Below are positions 47,801 through 56,249 of a stretch of DNA of 64,000 bases, piece by piece. The stretch spans positions 310,001 to 374,000 of the forward strand of contig NZ_VWWL01000002.1 in assembly GCF_011752995.1 (NCBI RefSeq), in the 5' to 3' direction. The notes under the pieces were generated by a model. That model was not told where the DNA came from and did not search any database. It saw only the letters and a list, made by a program, of their open reading frames with translations. Each line of letters begins with the position of its first letter. Position 1 is the first letter of the stretch. The position numbers and the translations under genes are program-made. The DNA is from Burkholderia sp. Ax-1724. GTDB lineage: Bacteria > Pseudomonadota > Gammaproteobacteria > Burkholderiales > Burkholderiaceae.

Positions 47801-48160
47801 CAAAACGATCCACCTCAGTCGTCGCAGGAGCAGGCGGACGATGCTCTTAGGGAACCGGCACTATACCCGCGCGAGCCGCGCGAAATATTCGTGGAAATCG
47901 CTTGGACATCTTGTGGATTTTCACAAAGAGCTGACCCATGCGCCGTTTGACGTCCTGTTGGGCGGGGCACGCAAGTCCTCGTAGCAGGCCGACTGTGAAA
48001 ACTTCCAATGAATTTCGTTTATTTCGCCAATGCGTCGACCGAAACGCCGGTGATAAATTGGAAATCAACCGGCTGGCGAGCAGTCAGTGAGCTCGAATCA
48101 TCTCGATCATCGTGGGCGTATCGCGCACGATTCATGTCGTTCTGCGGAGTGTTCAGCCTC
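47801..48160. promoter_or_regulatory. Intergenic region upstream of the CoA-pathway operon
   Basis: No gene. It should carry the operon promoter and a regulator site. No hairpin or clear operator was seen. In-frame upstream Met codons at 48008 and 48134 extend the hydratase frame but lack family similarity. Confidence 0.4.
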
Positions 48161-48964
48161 ATGGTACAGATGCCTGACCTGGAAGCTTTCGAAACGATTA
48201 TCTATGAAAAGAGCGACGGGGTCGCGCTGGTCACGCTGAATCGCCCCAACGTCCTCAACGCGCTGAACCACGAGGCCATCGGCGAACTGACCATGGCATT
48301 CGAAAGCGCCCGCGCCGACATGGAGGTGCGCGGCGTCATCATCACCGGGTCAGGGGAGCGCGCGTTCATTGCAGGCGCGGATATCAGCGAACTGGCCGTC
48401 GCAACGCCGGTCGAGGCGGAGCGGCAGGCGAGCGCCGGGCAGGCCTTGCTCGATCTCGTCGAGCATCTCGGCAAGCCGGTGATTGCCGCGGTGAACGGTT
48501 TGGCGCTGGGCGGCGGGTGCGAGACCGCGCTGGCCTGCACGATCCGGCTGGCAACACCGGAGGCCAGATTCGGCCAACCTGAGATCAAGCTCGGCCTCAT
48601 CCCGGGCTTTGGTGGCACGCAGCGCCTTGCACGTCTCGTCGGCAAGGGCGTGGCCCTGCAACTCATCCTCACCGGTGAAATGATTTCCGCCGAAGAAGCG
48701 CTGCGCGTCGGCCTCGTCAACGAGATCGTGGAGCCCGCGACGCTGATCGACCGCGCCCGGGCCATCCTCGCGCAGATCAATGCCAATGCGCCACTCGCCG
48801 TGGGCTATGCGATCGAGGCGGTGAATCGTGGCCTCGATGGCTCGCTCGCCGAAGGGCTGGCTCTTGAGCGGGCATTGTTTGCCCTGTGCGCAGCAACAGA
48901 AGACAAGGCAGAAGGCACAAAAGCCTTCCTCGATAAGCGGCCACCGTTATTCAAAGGCCGATAG
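48161..48964 (+). CDS. Enoyl-CoA hydratase/isomerase
   Basis: A 267-residue crotonase: VALVTLNRPNVLNALN, oxyanion FIAGADISEL, catalytic Glu in GGGCETALAC, second Glu in GQPEIKLGLIPGFGGTQRLARLVG. It hydrates 2-enoyl-CoA to 3-hydroxyacyl-CoA. The exact start is uncertain (48161 or 48170; upstream Met codons do not fit the family). First gene of the five-gene CoA-pathway operon; the CoA transferase follows after 96 bases. Confidence 0.9.
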   Translation: MVQMPDLEAFETIIYEKSDGVALVTLNRPNVLNALNHEAIGELTMAFESARADMEVRGVIITGSGERAFIAGADISELAVATPVEAERQASAGQALLDLVEHLGKPVIAAVNGLALGGGCETALACTIRLATPEARFGQPEIKLGLIPGFGGTQRLARLVGKGVALQLILTGEMISAEEALRVGLVNEIVEPATLIDRARAILAQINANAPLAVGYAIEAVNRGLDGSLAEGLALERALFALCAATEDKAEGTKAFLDKRPPLFKGR

Positions 48965-49060
48965 CGATCCGCCGTTCAGACACGCGCAACGTCTCTGCCG
49001 GGCACGGCCCGCATATGAAACGGGAAGCCGACGGCGAAACCATTCTCAGGAGATGGCTTG

Positions 49061-50290
49061 ATGACAGCCGGCAATCACATCTTTTCCGGTCTGAAGGTGC
49101 TCGATCTTGCGAGCTACATTGCCGGCCCCGCTGCAACGACGATCCTCGCCGACTTCGGCGCCGACGTGATCAAGGTCGAGCCGCCGGGCACCGGTGACGT
49201 TTACCGCTACTTCTCGGCGATGCCGCCGAACCCGACCAGCGATGTCAACTACGCGTGGCAACTGACGAACCGCAACAAGCGCAGCATTGCTGTCGACCTG
49301 AAGTCCGCCGATGCAAAAGAAGTGCTGCAACGTCTCGTGCGCTGGGCTGACGTCGTGGTCGTCAATTTTCCGCCACGCGTCAAGGCGGCGCTCAGCTGCA
49401 CCTACGAAGCGCTCGCACCGTTGAATGAGAAGCTTATCTATGCCGATATCACCGGATACGGCTCCGAAGGCCCGGAAGCCGACACGCCTGGCTTTGACGT
49501 CACGGCCTATTGGGCGCGCTCGGGCCTGATGGAAGTCACGCACGACGCTGGCAGCCCGCCAACGCTGCCAATTCCGGGCATTGGCGATCACGCGACGGCG
49601 ACCACACTCTACGCGGCGATCGTGACGGCGCTCTACGTGCGTGCCACCACCGGCAAGGGCAGCCACGTGTCGACATCGCTGATCGCCAACGGCATCTGGG
49701 CGGCGGCCGCGTGGGTCGAAGGTGGTCTGAACGGCGGCCACTTCTTCCCGCAGCACGATCGCAAATCGCCGCCTAATGCGCTGCTCAACCCGTATCAAAC
49801 TTCCGACGGGCGATGGATTCTGCTGGTCGCCGCGCAACGCAAGGATTGGCCAGGCTTCTGTAACGCGATCGGCAAGCCCGAACTGCTCGCAGATCCGCGC
49901 TTCACCGATGACACGCGCATTGCCAATGCCGCGCAGCTCGTCGAGATTCTCGACCCGATGTTCGCGAGCCAGCCGCTCGCGCACTGGAAACAGGTGCTTG
50001 ACGCGGGCCGGGTGATCTTCGGTGTCGTTCAGGTGGCGAAGGAGATCATCGAGGATCCTCAGTTGAAGGCCAACGGGATCGTCGTGCCGCTCGAACTGCC
50101 GGGCGGGATTGAAACCCGCACCGTGAGCAATCCGATTCAGGTGTTGGGTGCGCCGAAGGTGAAGCCCACAGCGGCGCCGCGACTCGGCGAACACGGCACG
50201 CAAATCCTGAAGGATCTTGGCTTCAACGAAACCGAGATCGCACGCCTGAACGATGCGGGCGCGGTCGCGCGTTTCACGGAGGAGGCGTAG
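49061..50290 (+). CDS. CaiB/BaiF-family CoA transferase (family III)
   Basis: A 409-residue CoA transferase that moves CoA from one acyl-CoA to a free carboxylic acid, activating the pathway substrate. Marks are LDLASYIAGPAATTILADFGADVIKVEPPGTGD, LTNRNKRSIAVDLKS and GFDVTAYWARSGL, where the Asp should be the catalytic nucleophile. AGGAGA lies 7 bases before ATG 49061. The donor and acceptor acids are unknown; the family includes succinyl-CoA:glutarate and related transferases. Confidence 0.92.
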   Translation: MTAGNHIFSGLKVLDLASYIAGPAATTILADFGADVIKVEPPGTGDVYRYFSAMPPNPTSDVNYAWQLTNRNKRSIAVDLKSADAKEVLQRLVRWADVVVVNFPPRVKAALSCTYEALAPLNEKLIYADITGYGSEGPEADTPGFDVTAYWARSGLMEVTHDAGSPPTLPIPGIGDHATATTLYAAIVTALYVRATTGKGSHVSTSLIANGIWAAAAWVEGGLNGGHFFPQHDRKSPPNALLNPYQTSDGRWILLVAAQRKDWPGFCNAIGKPELLADPRFTDDTRIANAAQLVEILDPMFASQPLAHWKQVLDAGRVIFGVVQVAKEIIEDPQLKANGIVVPLELPGGIETRTVSNPIQVLGAPKVKPTAAPRLGEHGTQILKDLGFNETEIARLNDAGAVARFTEEA

Positions 50291-50369
50291 GTAAGGGCAT
50301 TTCGTACTGTTGATCGAATCCACCACCGTTCGGCGCGTCGCGCATCGCACGGCAACTTGAGAGCGTTCC

Positions 50370-51110
50370 ATGACTGAAAACGAAGTGCGTGCATCCGCCT
50401 ACGCGATGCCGTTGACGAGTCCCGCTTATCCCAAGGTCCCGTTCCGGTTCGTGGACCGGGAATTCGTGATCATCACGTATCGCACTGATCCGGAAGCGCT
50501 GGCGCGCGTAGTCCCGGCGCCACTCATGCCGGCCGAGCCGATCGTCAAGTACGAATTCATCAACATGCCCGACTCGAGCGGGCTCGGCTCGTACACGGAG
50601 TCCGGTCAGGTGATCCCGGTCACGTTCAACGGCCTTGCAGGCGGCTTCACGCATGCGATGTATCTCGACAGCGAGGCGGGCATCGCATCCGGCCGCGAAT
50701 TGCTGGGTTTCCCCAAGGTGCTGGCGCAACCGAAGCTCGAGGTGCGCAAGGACGCGCTGGTCGGCACGCTCGATTACAACGGCGTGCGCGTCGCGACCGC
50801 GACGATGGCCTACAAATACAAGCCGCTCGATCTCGCCGAGGTCCGCAAGACGCTCGAAGCGCCTGGTTTTCTGCTGAAGATCCTGCCGGACGTCGACTGC
50901 ACGCCGCGCGTCTGCGAGCTCGTCAAGTACTACGTCGAGGACCTGACGGTGAAGGGGGCGTGGACGGGTCCGGCCTCCCTCGAACTGCATCCGCACTGTT
51001 TCGCGCCCGTCGCGAAGCTCCCGGTGCTCGAGGTGCTGTCGGCCGTGCATCTGCTGACGGATCTGTCGCTCGGTAAAGCCGAGGTCGTCTACAACTACCT
51101 GGACCGGTAG
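50370..51110 (+). CDS. adc: Acetoacetate decarboxylase
   Basis: A 246-residue decarboxylase making acetone and CO2 from acetoacetate through a Schiff base. The active-site Lys is expected in [18 protein letters not shown]; Arg and Glu residues of the site ([19 protein letters not shown]) are present. The protein ends [11 protein letters not shown]. Length fits the family. Its place within a CoA-based pathway suggests that a 3-oxo acid is an end product, or that the enzyme accepts a related 3-oxo acid; this is inference. Confidence 0.93.
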   Translation: MTENEVRASAYAMPLTSPAYPKVPFRFVDREFVIITYRTDPEALARVVPAPLMPAEPIVKYEFINMPDSSGLGSYTESGQVIPVTFNGLAGGFTHAMYLDSEAGIASGRELLGFPKVLAQPKLEVRKDALVGTLDYNGVRVATATMAYKYKPLDLAEVRKTLEAPGFLLKILPDVDCTPRVCELVKYYVEDLTVKGAWTGPASLELHPHCFAPVAKLPVLEVLSAVHLLTDLSLGKAEVVYNYLDR

Positions 51111-51152
51111 TTGGACCCGCAGTCGTCCCCATTCATCAGAGCGAGACACGCC

Positions 51153-52355
51153 ATGTCAGACAAACAGCCAGCCCACGCGCTGCCGGCACCCGACAGCGAC
51201 TTTTACATGATCCATCAGATCCTGAGCGAAGCGGAACGTACGCTCCTCGGGAAGGTGCGCAGCTTCATGGAAGAGACGGTGGCGCCCGTCATCAACGAGT
51301 ATTGGGCAGAAGACCGATTTCCGTTCGAGCTGATTCCCGGCATTCGCGAACTGAACATCGCGGGCGTCGGGTTCGAAGGATATGGCTGCCCGGGAGGCAG
51401 TACGTTGTTCGACGGCTTCATTGCGATGGAGCTTGCGCGGGTCGACGCTTCGATTGCGACGTTTTACGGAGTGCATAGCGGTCTCGCGATGGGATCGATC
51501 TACCTCGGCGGCTCGGAAGAGCAAAAACAGAAGTGGTTGCCGCCGATGGTGCGCCTCGAAAAGATCGGCTGCTTTGGGCTGACCGAACCGCTGGTCGGCT
51601 CAGGCGCCGGCGGCGGTCTGCTGACAACCGCAAAGCGGGAAGGCGATACGTGGGTACTCAACGGACAGAAGCGCTGGATCGGCAATTCGACCTGGTGCGA
51701 TCTCTCCATCATCTGGGCCCGCGACGTCGACGACAATCAGGTCAAGGGCTTCGTCGTTGAGAACAACAGTACGCCGGGATTTTCGGTCGCGAAGATCGAG
51801 CGCAAGGTCGCGTTGCGCGTCGTGCAAAACGGTGTCATCACGCTCGAGAACTGCCGCGTGCCCGAAGAGAACCGGTTGCAGGGCGACGCGAGCTTTCGCG
51901 ACACCGCCCGCGTGCTGCGCCTGACACGCCAGTATGTCGCGTGGGAATCTGTCGGTTGCAGCATGGGCGCCTACGAAAACGCGCTCAAATACGCGCAGAC
52001 GCGCGAGCAGTTCGGCAAACCGATCGCCTCGTTCCAGATGGTCCAGGATCTGCTGTCGAAGATGCTCGGCAATATCACTGCCTCGCAGTGCATGGTTGTG
52101 CGTCTCGCGCAACTGCAGGACCAGGGCAAGCTGAAGGACGAGCACGCCTCGCTCGCCAAGGCATTCTGTACGGTCCGCATGCGCGAGACGGTGGGCTGGG
52201 CGCGCGAGGTACTGGGCGGCAACGGCATCGTGCTCGACTATAACGTTGCCCGCTTCATGGCCGACTCGGAAGCGCTCTATTCGTACGAAGGTACCCGTGA
52301 AATGAATTCGCTGATCGTCGGCAAGGCGATCAGTGGCTTCAGCGCGTTCGTTTGA
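51153..52355 (+). CDS. Acyl-CoA dehydrogenase (glutaryl-CoA dehydrogenase/ACX4-like)
   Basis: A 400-residue FAD flavoenzyme making 2-enoyl-CoA. GCFGLTEPLVGSGAGG, WVLNGQKRWIGNSTWCDL and catalytic Glu in YSYEGTREMNSL are present. The overall pattern is near glutaryl-CoA dehydrogenase and the plant ACX4 short-chain oxidases. The Arg that holds the distal carboxylate in glutaryl-CoA dehydrogenase (SGYRSAM) is not conserved here (ASIATFYGVH), so glutaryl-CoA is less likely than a short monocarboxylic acyl-CoA. Start 51153 has GAGCGAGA upstream. Confidence 0.92.
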   Translation: MSDKQPAHALPAPDSDFYMIHQILSEAERTLLGKVRSFMEETVAPVINEYWAEDRFPFELIPGIRELNIAGVGFEGYGCPGGSTLFDGFIAMELARVDASIATFYGVHSGLAMGSIYLGGSEEQKQKWLPPMVRLEKIGCFGLTEPLVGSGAGGGLLTTAKREGDTWVLNGQKRWIGNSTWCDLSIIWARDVDDNQVKGFVVENNSTPGFSVAKIERKVALRVVQNGVITLENCRVPEENRLQGDASFRDTARVLRLTRQYVAWESVGCSMGAYENALKYAQTREQFGKPIASFQMVQDLLSKMLGNITASQCMVVRLAQLQDQGKLKDEHASLAKAFCTVRMRETVGWAREVLGGNGIVLDYNVARFMADSEALYSYEGTREMNSLIVGKAISGFSAFV

Positions 52356-52375
52356 TCTTTTGGAAGCCGACTGCC

Positions 52376-53317
52376 ATGACGAAAATAACCAAGCCAATCC
52401 AACGCGTCACCATCATCGGAACCGGTGTTATCGGCGCGAGCTGGGCCGCGCTGTTTCTCGCCAAAGGTCTGGACGTGGTCGCGACTGACATCGCCCCTGA
52501 CGCACAGAAAAAGCTCGACGATTTTGTCGCGGCCGTGTGGCCCGCGCTCGAGCAACTGGGTGTGGTACCCGGCGCGTCGCCTGCGAAGCTTGGATTTACG
52601 GACAACTTCGACGAGGCCGTCGCCGGCAGCGATCTGATTCAGGAAAATGGTCCCGAACGGATCGACTTCAAGAAAGATCTCTACCGCCGTCTCGATGAGG
52701 CGCTGGCGCCGGAGACGATCATCGCGTCGAGTTCGTCAGGCCTGACGATGAGCGAGATTCAATCCGCTTGCCTGAAGCATCCCGAACGATGCGTGATCGG
52801 CCATCCGTTCAACCCGCCGCATCTGATTCCACTGGTAGAGATTGTGGGCGGCGCACAAACCTCGGAAGAGACTATTGAACGCGTCACCGAGTTTTATTGT
52901 GGCCTTGGCAAACGAACCATCCGCTTGCACAAGGAGGTTCCAGGCCACGTCGCCAATCGCTTGCAGGCAGCGCTCTTTCGTGAAGTCGTGCACCTCATCG
53001 CAGAAGGCGTCGTCAGCGTTGGCGATGCCGACGCCGCTGTTTCGTGGGGGCCAGGACTGCGTTGGGGAATCATGGGGCCGAGCCTTCTGTATCACCTCGG
53101 CGGCGGTCAAGGCGGCATCGAGCATTTCTTCGACCAGTTCACCCGGCCGCTCACGGAGTGGTGGCATGTACTCGGAACGCCGGAACTCACTCCCGAGGTG
53201 CGTGCGACCGTAATCAAGGGCGTGCACGAGGAAGTTCAGTCGCGTTCCCAGCAGGACCTCGTCGCCTATCGCGATGAAGTCCTGATGGGGTTGCTGCGCC
53301 TACGGGACAGGGAGTGA
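52376..53317 (+). CDS. 3-hydroxyacyl-CoA dehydrogenase/L-carnitine dehydrogenase-like
   Basis: A 313-residue NAD enzyme with dinucleotide motif VTIIGTGVIGASWAALFLAKG at residues 10-30, catalytic His in GHPFNPPHLIPLVEIVGG, and GPGLRWGIMGPSLLYHLGGGQGG typical of the carnitine dehydrogenase/lambda-crystallin-like branch. It oxidises a 3-hydroxyacyl-CoA or a 3-hydroxy acid. ATG 52376 has GGAAG upstream; the TTG at 52352 overlaps the previous stop. Last gene of the operon. Confidence 0.9.
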   Translation: MTKITKPIQRVTIIGTGVIGASWAALFLAKGLDVVATDIAPDAQKKLDDFVAAVWPALEQLGVVPGASPAKLGFTDNFDEAVAGSDLIQENGPERIDFKKDLYRRLDEALAPETIIASSSSGLTMSEIQSACLKHPERCVIGHPFNPPHLIPLVEIVGGAQTSEETIERVTEFYCGLGKRTIRLHKEVPGHVANRLQAALFREVVHLIAEGVVSVGDADAAVSWGPGLRWGIMGPSLLYHLGGGQGGIEHFFDQFTRPLTEWWHVLGTPELTPEVRATVIKGVHEEVQSRSQQDLVAYRDEVLMGLLRLRDRE

Positions 53318-53416
53318 TGCCTGGCGCAGGCACCCCCGTATTGCGTTCTTTCCATTAAACGGTGGTCGGCCGAGGCAGAGCCTCCGCCGGGACAACCGCG
53401 TACGAGGAAGCCGTTG

Positions 53417-54133
53417 ATGCAGCGTTTCATATTGTTCATCGCCGTGCTGGTGGTGCTCGCCATGCGCACGGGCGTGTCCGCGTTTGCGGCCGCACCGGCA
53501 GCAGAGCCAGCACCCGACACGATGCAGGCCCGCGTGCTGGGCTGTGCAGCGTGTCACGGTGCGCACGGCGAAGGTACCGGCAACGACTATTTTCCGCGCC
53601 TCGCCGGCAAGCCCGCGGGCTATATCTATAACCAGTTGATCGCGTTTCGCGACGGCCAGCGCAAATACCCACCGATGAACTACCTGCTGGCGTATTTGCC
53701 CGATCCCTACCTCAAGCAGATCGCCGAGTATTTCGCGAGCCAGCGTCCACCGTTCCCGCAACCGGGCGCGCCAACGCTCGATGCCGCGACGCTCGCGCAC
53801 GGCAAGTCGCTCGCGACTGGCGGCGAAGCGGCGCGTGGCGTGCCTGCATGCGCGAGTTGCCACGGTGCGGCACTCACGGGCATGGAGCCCGCGATCCCTG
53901 GCTTGCTGGGTCTGCACGCCGATTACCTGAGCGCACAGCTCGGTGCGTTCCGCTACGGCACGCGCCACGCGGCGAGCCCCGATTGCATGCGTGAGATCGC
54001 GACGCGTCTCTCAGACAGCGACATCACCGCGATTGCCGCGTGGCTCGCGTCGCTGCCCGCGCCCGCGAATCCGACGCCTGCCGGGGCGGGCTCGCTAAAG
54101 CTGCCGCTCGCGTGCGGCAGCATTCCCAACTAG
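53417..54133 (+). CDS. Dihaem cytochrome c (c4-like)
   Basis: A 238-residue exported protein: signal peptide ILFIAVLVVLAMRTGVSAFAA, haem sites CAACH and CASCH, each in a c4-like cytochrome domain of about 90 residues with the distal Met ligands expected (PPMNYLL, SPDCMRE). It should carry electrons in the periplasm to an oxidase. AGGA lies 9 bases before ATG 53417; a TTG at 53414 is too close. First gene of the respiratory operon. Confidence 0.9.
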   Translation: MQRFILFIAVLVVLAMRTGVSAFAAAPAAEPAPDTMQARVLGCAACHGAHGEGTGNDYFPRLAGKPAGYIYNQLIAFRDGQRKYPPMNYLLAYLPDPYLKQIAEYFASQRPPFPQPGAPTLDAATLAHGKSLATGGEAARGVPACASCHGAALTGMEPAIPGLLGLHADYLSAQLGAFRYGTRHAASPDCMREIATRLSDSDITAIAAWLASLPAPANPTPAGAGSLKLPLACGSIPN

Positions 54134-54146
54134 GCGAGGCTCATCC

Positions 54147-55460
54147 GTGTACCACGTGCTTAGTCATCGCTACTTCAAGAGCAGGGCGTCTGTGGGATTG
54201 ACCGCGCTTGCGATGCTGACGTGCGGCGTCATGTCCGGGCTCGGTGTGCCGCTTGCGCAAGCGCGAATTCCAGCGCCCGCGAACACTGACGCCGAGGTAA
54301 TCGCGCGTGGCGAATACCTCGCGCGCGCTGGCGACTGCATCGCCTGCCACACGATTCCCGGCGACAAGCTTTTCGGTGGAGGGCGCCCCATGGCCACACC
54401 GTTCGGCACACTCTATTCACCCAACATTTCCTCGGATAAGGAAACGGGAATCGGCAACTGGAGCGCCGACGAGTTCTACCGGATGTTGCATGAAGGTAAG
54501 TCCAGGGACGGCGAGTTGCTGTATCCGGCGATGCCTTACGCGTCGTACACCAAGGTCACGCGCAAGGACTCCGACGCGATCTACGCCTACCTGCAATCGA
54601 CGCCGCCTGTCCACCAGCCGGATCGCCCTCACGCGTTGCGCTTCCCGTTCAACCAGCGGCAATTGCTGGTGGGCTGGCGAACACTTTTCTTCAGAGTGGG
54701 GGCATACAGGCCTGACCCATCGAAATCAGTCGAATGGAACCGCGGCGCGTATCTCGTGCAAGGCCTTGGCCACTGCGCGATGTGCCACACGCAGATCAAC
54801 GCGCTCGGGGGCAATACGAAGTCCAGGGAATTCCAGGGCGGATTGATTCCGATTCAGGACTGGTACGCACCCTCGCTGACCTCGAACAACGAAGCGGGTC
54901 TTGGCGAATGGAGCATCGACGATATCGTCGGTCTGCTGCATGCTGGCGTGTCGAACCGTGGCGCGGTGTATGGACCCATGTCCGAAGTCGTCTACGACAG
55001 CTTCCAGTACCTGAGCGAAGACGATGTGCGTGCGGTCGCCGTCTACCTCAAGGCGCTGCCGGAACATTCAGCGAAAGCGGGCAGCACACCATTCACGAGC
55101 GCGCAGACCGAAGAAAAGAACCGGCTCTATCCGCTCGGCAAGAAGATCTACGCCGCGCAGTGTGCGTTGTGTCATGCAGACGAGGGGCAGGGCAGGCTGC
55201 CGAACTTCCCGCCGCTCGCGAACAACCCGTCTATCCAGATGACGTCTTCCGTGAATCCGATCCGTATGGTGCTCAACGGTGGCTACGCGCCGGGCACGAT
55301 GAAGAACCCCATGCCGTATGGCATGCCGCCATTCGCGCAGTCGCTCTCCGATGCGGAGATCGCGGCGGTCGTCACGTATATCCGCACCGCGTGGGGCAAT
55401 CGCGGTACACCGGTTACGGAGAAAGATGTCAACACCTTGCGCTCGGTAACCCTCTTCTGA
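54147..55460 (+). CDS. Trihaem cytochrome c, alcohol/gluconate dehydrogenase subunit-like
   Basis: A 437-residue periplasmic protein with signal peptide and three haem sites (CIACH, CAMCH, CALCH), with the pattern GEYLARAGDCIACH, LVQGLGHCAMCHT and KIYAAQCALCHADEGQG of the cytochrome subunit of membrane-bound alcohol and sugar dehydrogenases. Starts at GTG 54147 with GAGG upstream. No dehydrogenase catalytic subunit is encoded nearby, so its donor is unknown. It lies 13 bases after the c4-like gene and 7 bases before the next. Confidence 0.9.
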   Translation: MYHVLSHRYFKSRASVGLTALAMLTCGVMSGLGVPLAQARIPAPANTDAEVIARGEYLARAGDCIACHTIPGDKLFGGGRPMATPFGTLYSPNISSDKETGIGNWSADEFYRMLHEGKSRDGELLYPAMPYASYTKVTRKDSDAIYAYLQSTPPVHQPDRPHALRFPFNQRQLLVGWRTLFFRVGAYRPDPSKSVEWNRGAYLVQGLGHCAMCHTQINALGGNTKSREFQGGLIPIQDWYAPSLTSNNEAGLGEWSIDDIVGLLHAGVSNRGAVYGPMSEVVYDSFQYLSEDDVRAVAVYLKALPEHSAKAGSTPFTSAQTEEKNRLYPLGKKIYAAQCALCHADEGQGRLPNFPPLANNPSIQMTSSVNPIRMVLNGGYAPGTMKNPMPYGMPPFAQSLSDAEIAAVVTYIRTAWGNRGTPVTEKDVNTLRSVTLF

Positions 55461-55467
55461 GGATGCG

Positions 55468-55650
55468 ATGATCAATTCCCCTGTCCCCAGCAGCGGTAAC
55501 GAACCGCCTGAAGTCGAGCGCGTCGACGAGATCGTGAGGCGTGGTCCGCGCGGCGCGATCGTGGTGGCCGGCATTGCAACGGCCATCGTGATCGGCATGT
55601 GGTACGCGTTCTACTTCCTCGTATTCCTGCCGTGCGGCGTCGTTCAATGA
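55468..55650 (+). CDS. Small membrane subunit, cytochrome oxidase subunit IIa-like
   Basis: A 60-residue protein with one transmembrane segment (AIVVAGIATAIVIGMWYAFYF, about 30-50) and an acidic N-terminus. GAGGATGCG precedes the ATG. Its size and place between cytochrome c and subunit II match the small subunit IIa of ba3-type oxidases. Sequence alone is too short to prove this. Confidence 0.7.
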   Translation: MINSPVPSSGNEPPEVERVDEIVRRGPRGAIVVAGIATAIVIGMWYAFYFLVFLPCGVVQ

Positions 55651-55679
55651 ACGGCTCATTCATCTAACCAGACGGCGAC

Positions 55680-56249
55680 ATGTCGAACCCTACCGTTCCC
55701 GACTCGCACACCTCGGCCAAAGTCGCAGCAACCGTCGAGCGGCGCTGGGCGTTTCTCGCGGTGCTGCTTATCGCGAGCACCATCGCAGTCGTGATTTTCA
55801 CCGGCCTGCATTGGTCGGCCATGCCGCCCTCGCGCGTCGAGACCATCGACCCCACCACGCTCAACGTGTCCGGCGAATTTATCGAGAGCAATCTGGGCAG
55901 CGCAGTGGAGCCCGACGGCTCGGTGACGCTGCGCATCGTCGCACAGCAGTACTCGTTCACGCCGCAATGCCTGCTCGTGCCGGCCGGCGTACCGATCACG
56001 TTCCGCGCGACGAGCGCGGATGTCGTACACGGCTTGCTCGTCACCCACACCAATATCAACTCGATGGTCGAACCCGGCTATATCTCTACGTTTCGCACCA
56101 CCTTCGCGCAAACCGGCGATCACCTGATGCCCTGTCACGAGTATTGCGGAACAGGACACCAGGGGATGTGGGCACACGTGAAGGTCATCGACAAAAACGC
56201 GTTCATGCAAATGGCAGCCACTTCGCGGAGAATCAGTTGTGTTAAATAA
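55680..56249 (+). CDS. Cytochrome c oxidase subunit II (CuA)
   Basis: A 189-residue protein: one N-terminal helix (FLAVLLIASTIAVVIF) and a periplasmic cupredoxin domain. The CuA site is intact: His in DVVHGLLV, and CHEYCGTGHQGM with both Cys, His and Met. It accepts electrons from cytochrome c. Subunit I starts 11 bases before its stop. Confidence 0.93.
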   Translation: MSNPTVPDSHTSAKVAATVERRWAFLAVLLIASTIAVVIFTGLHWSAMPPSRVETIDPTTLNVSGEFIESNLGSAVEPDGSVTLRIVAQQYSFTPQCLLVPAGVPITFRATSADVVHGLLVTHTNINSMVEPGYISTFRTTFAQTGDHLMPCHEYCGTGHQGMWAHVKVIDKNAFMQMAATSRRISCVK

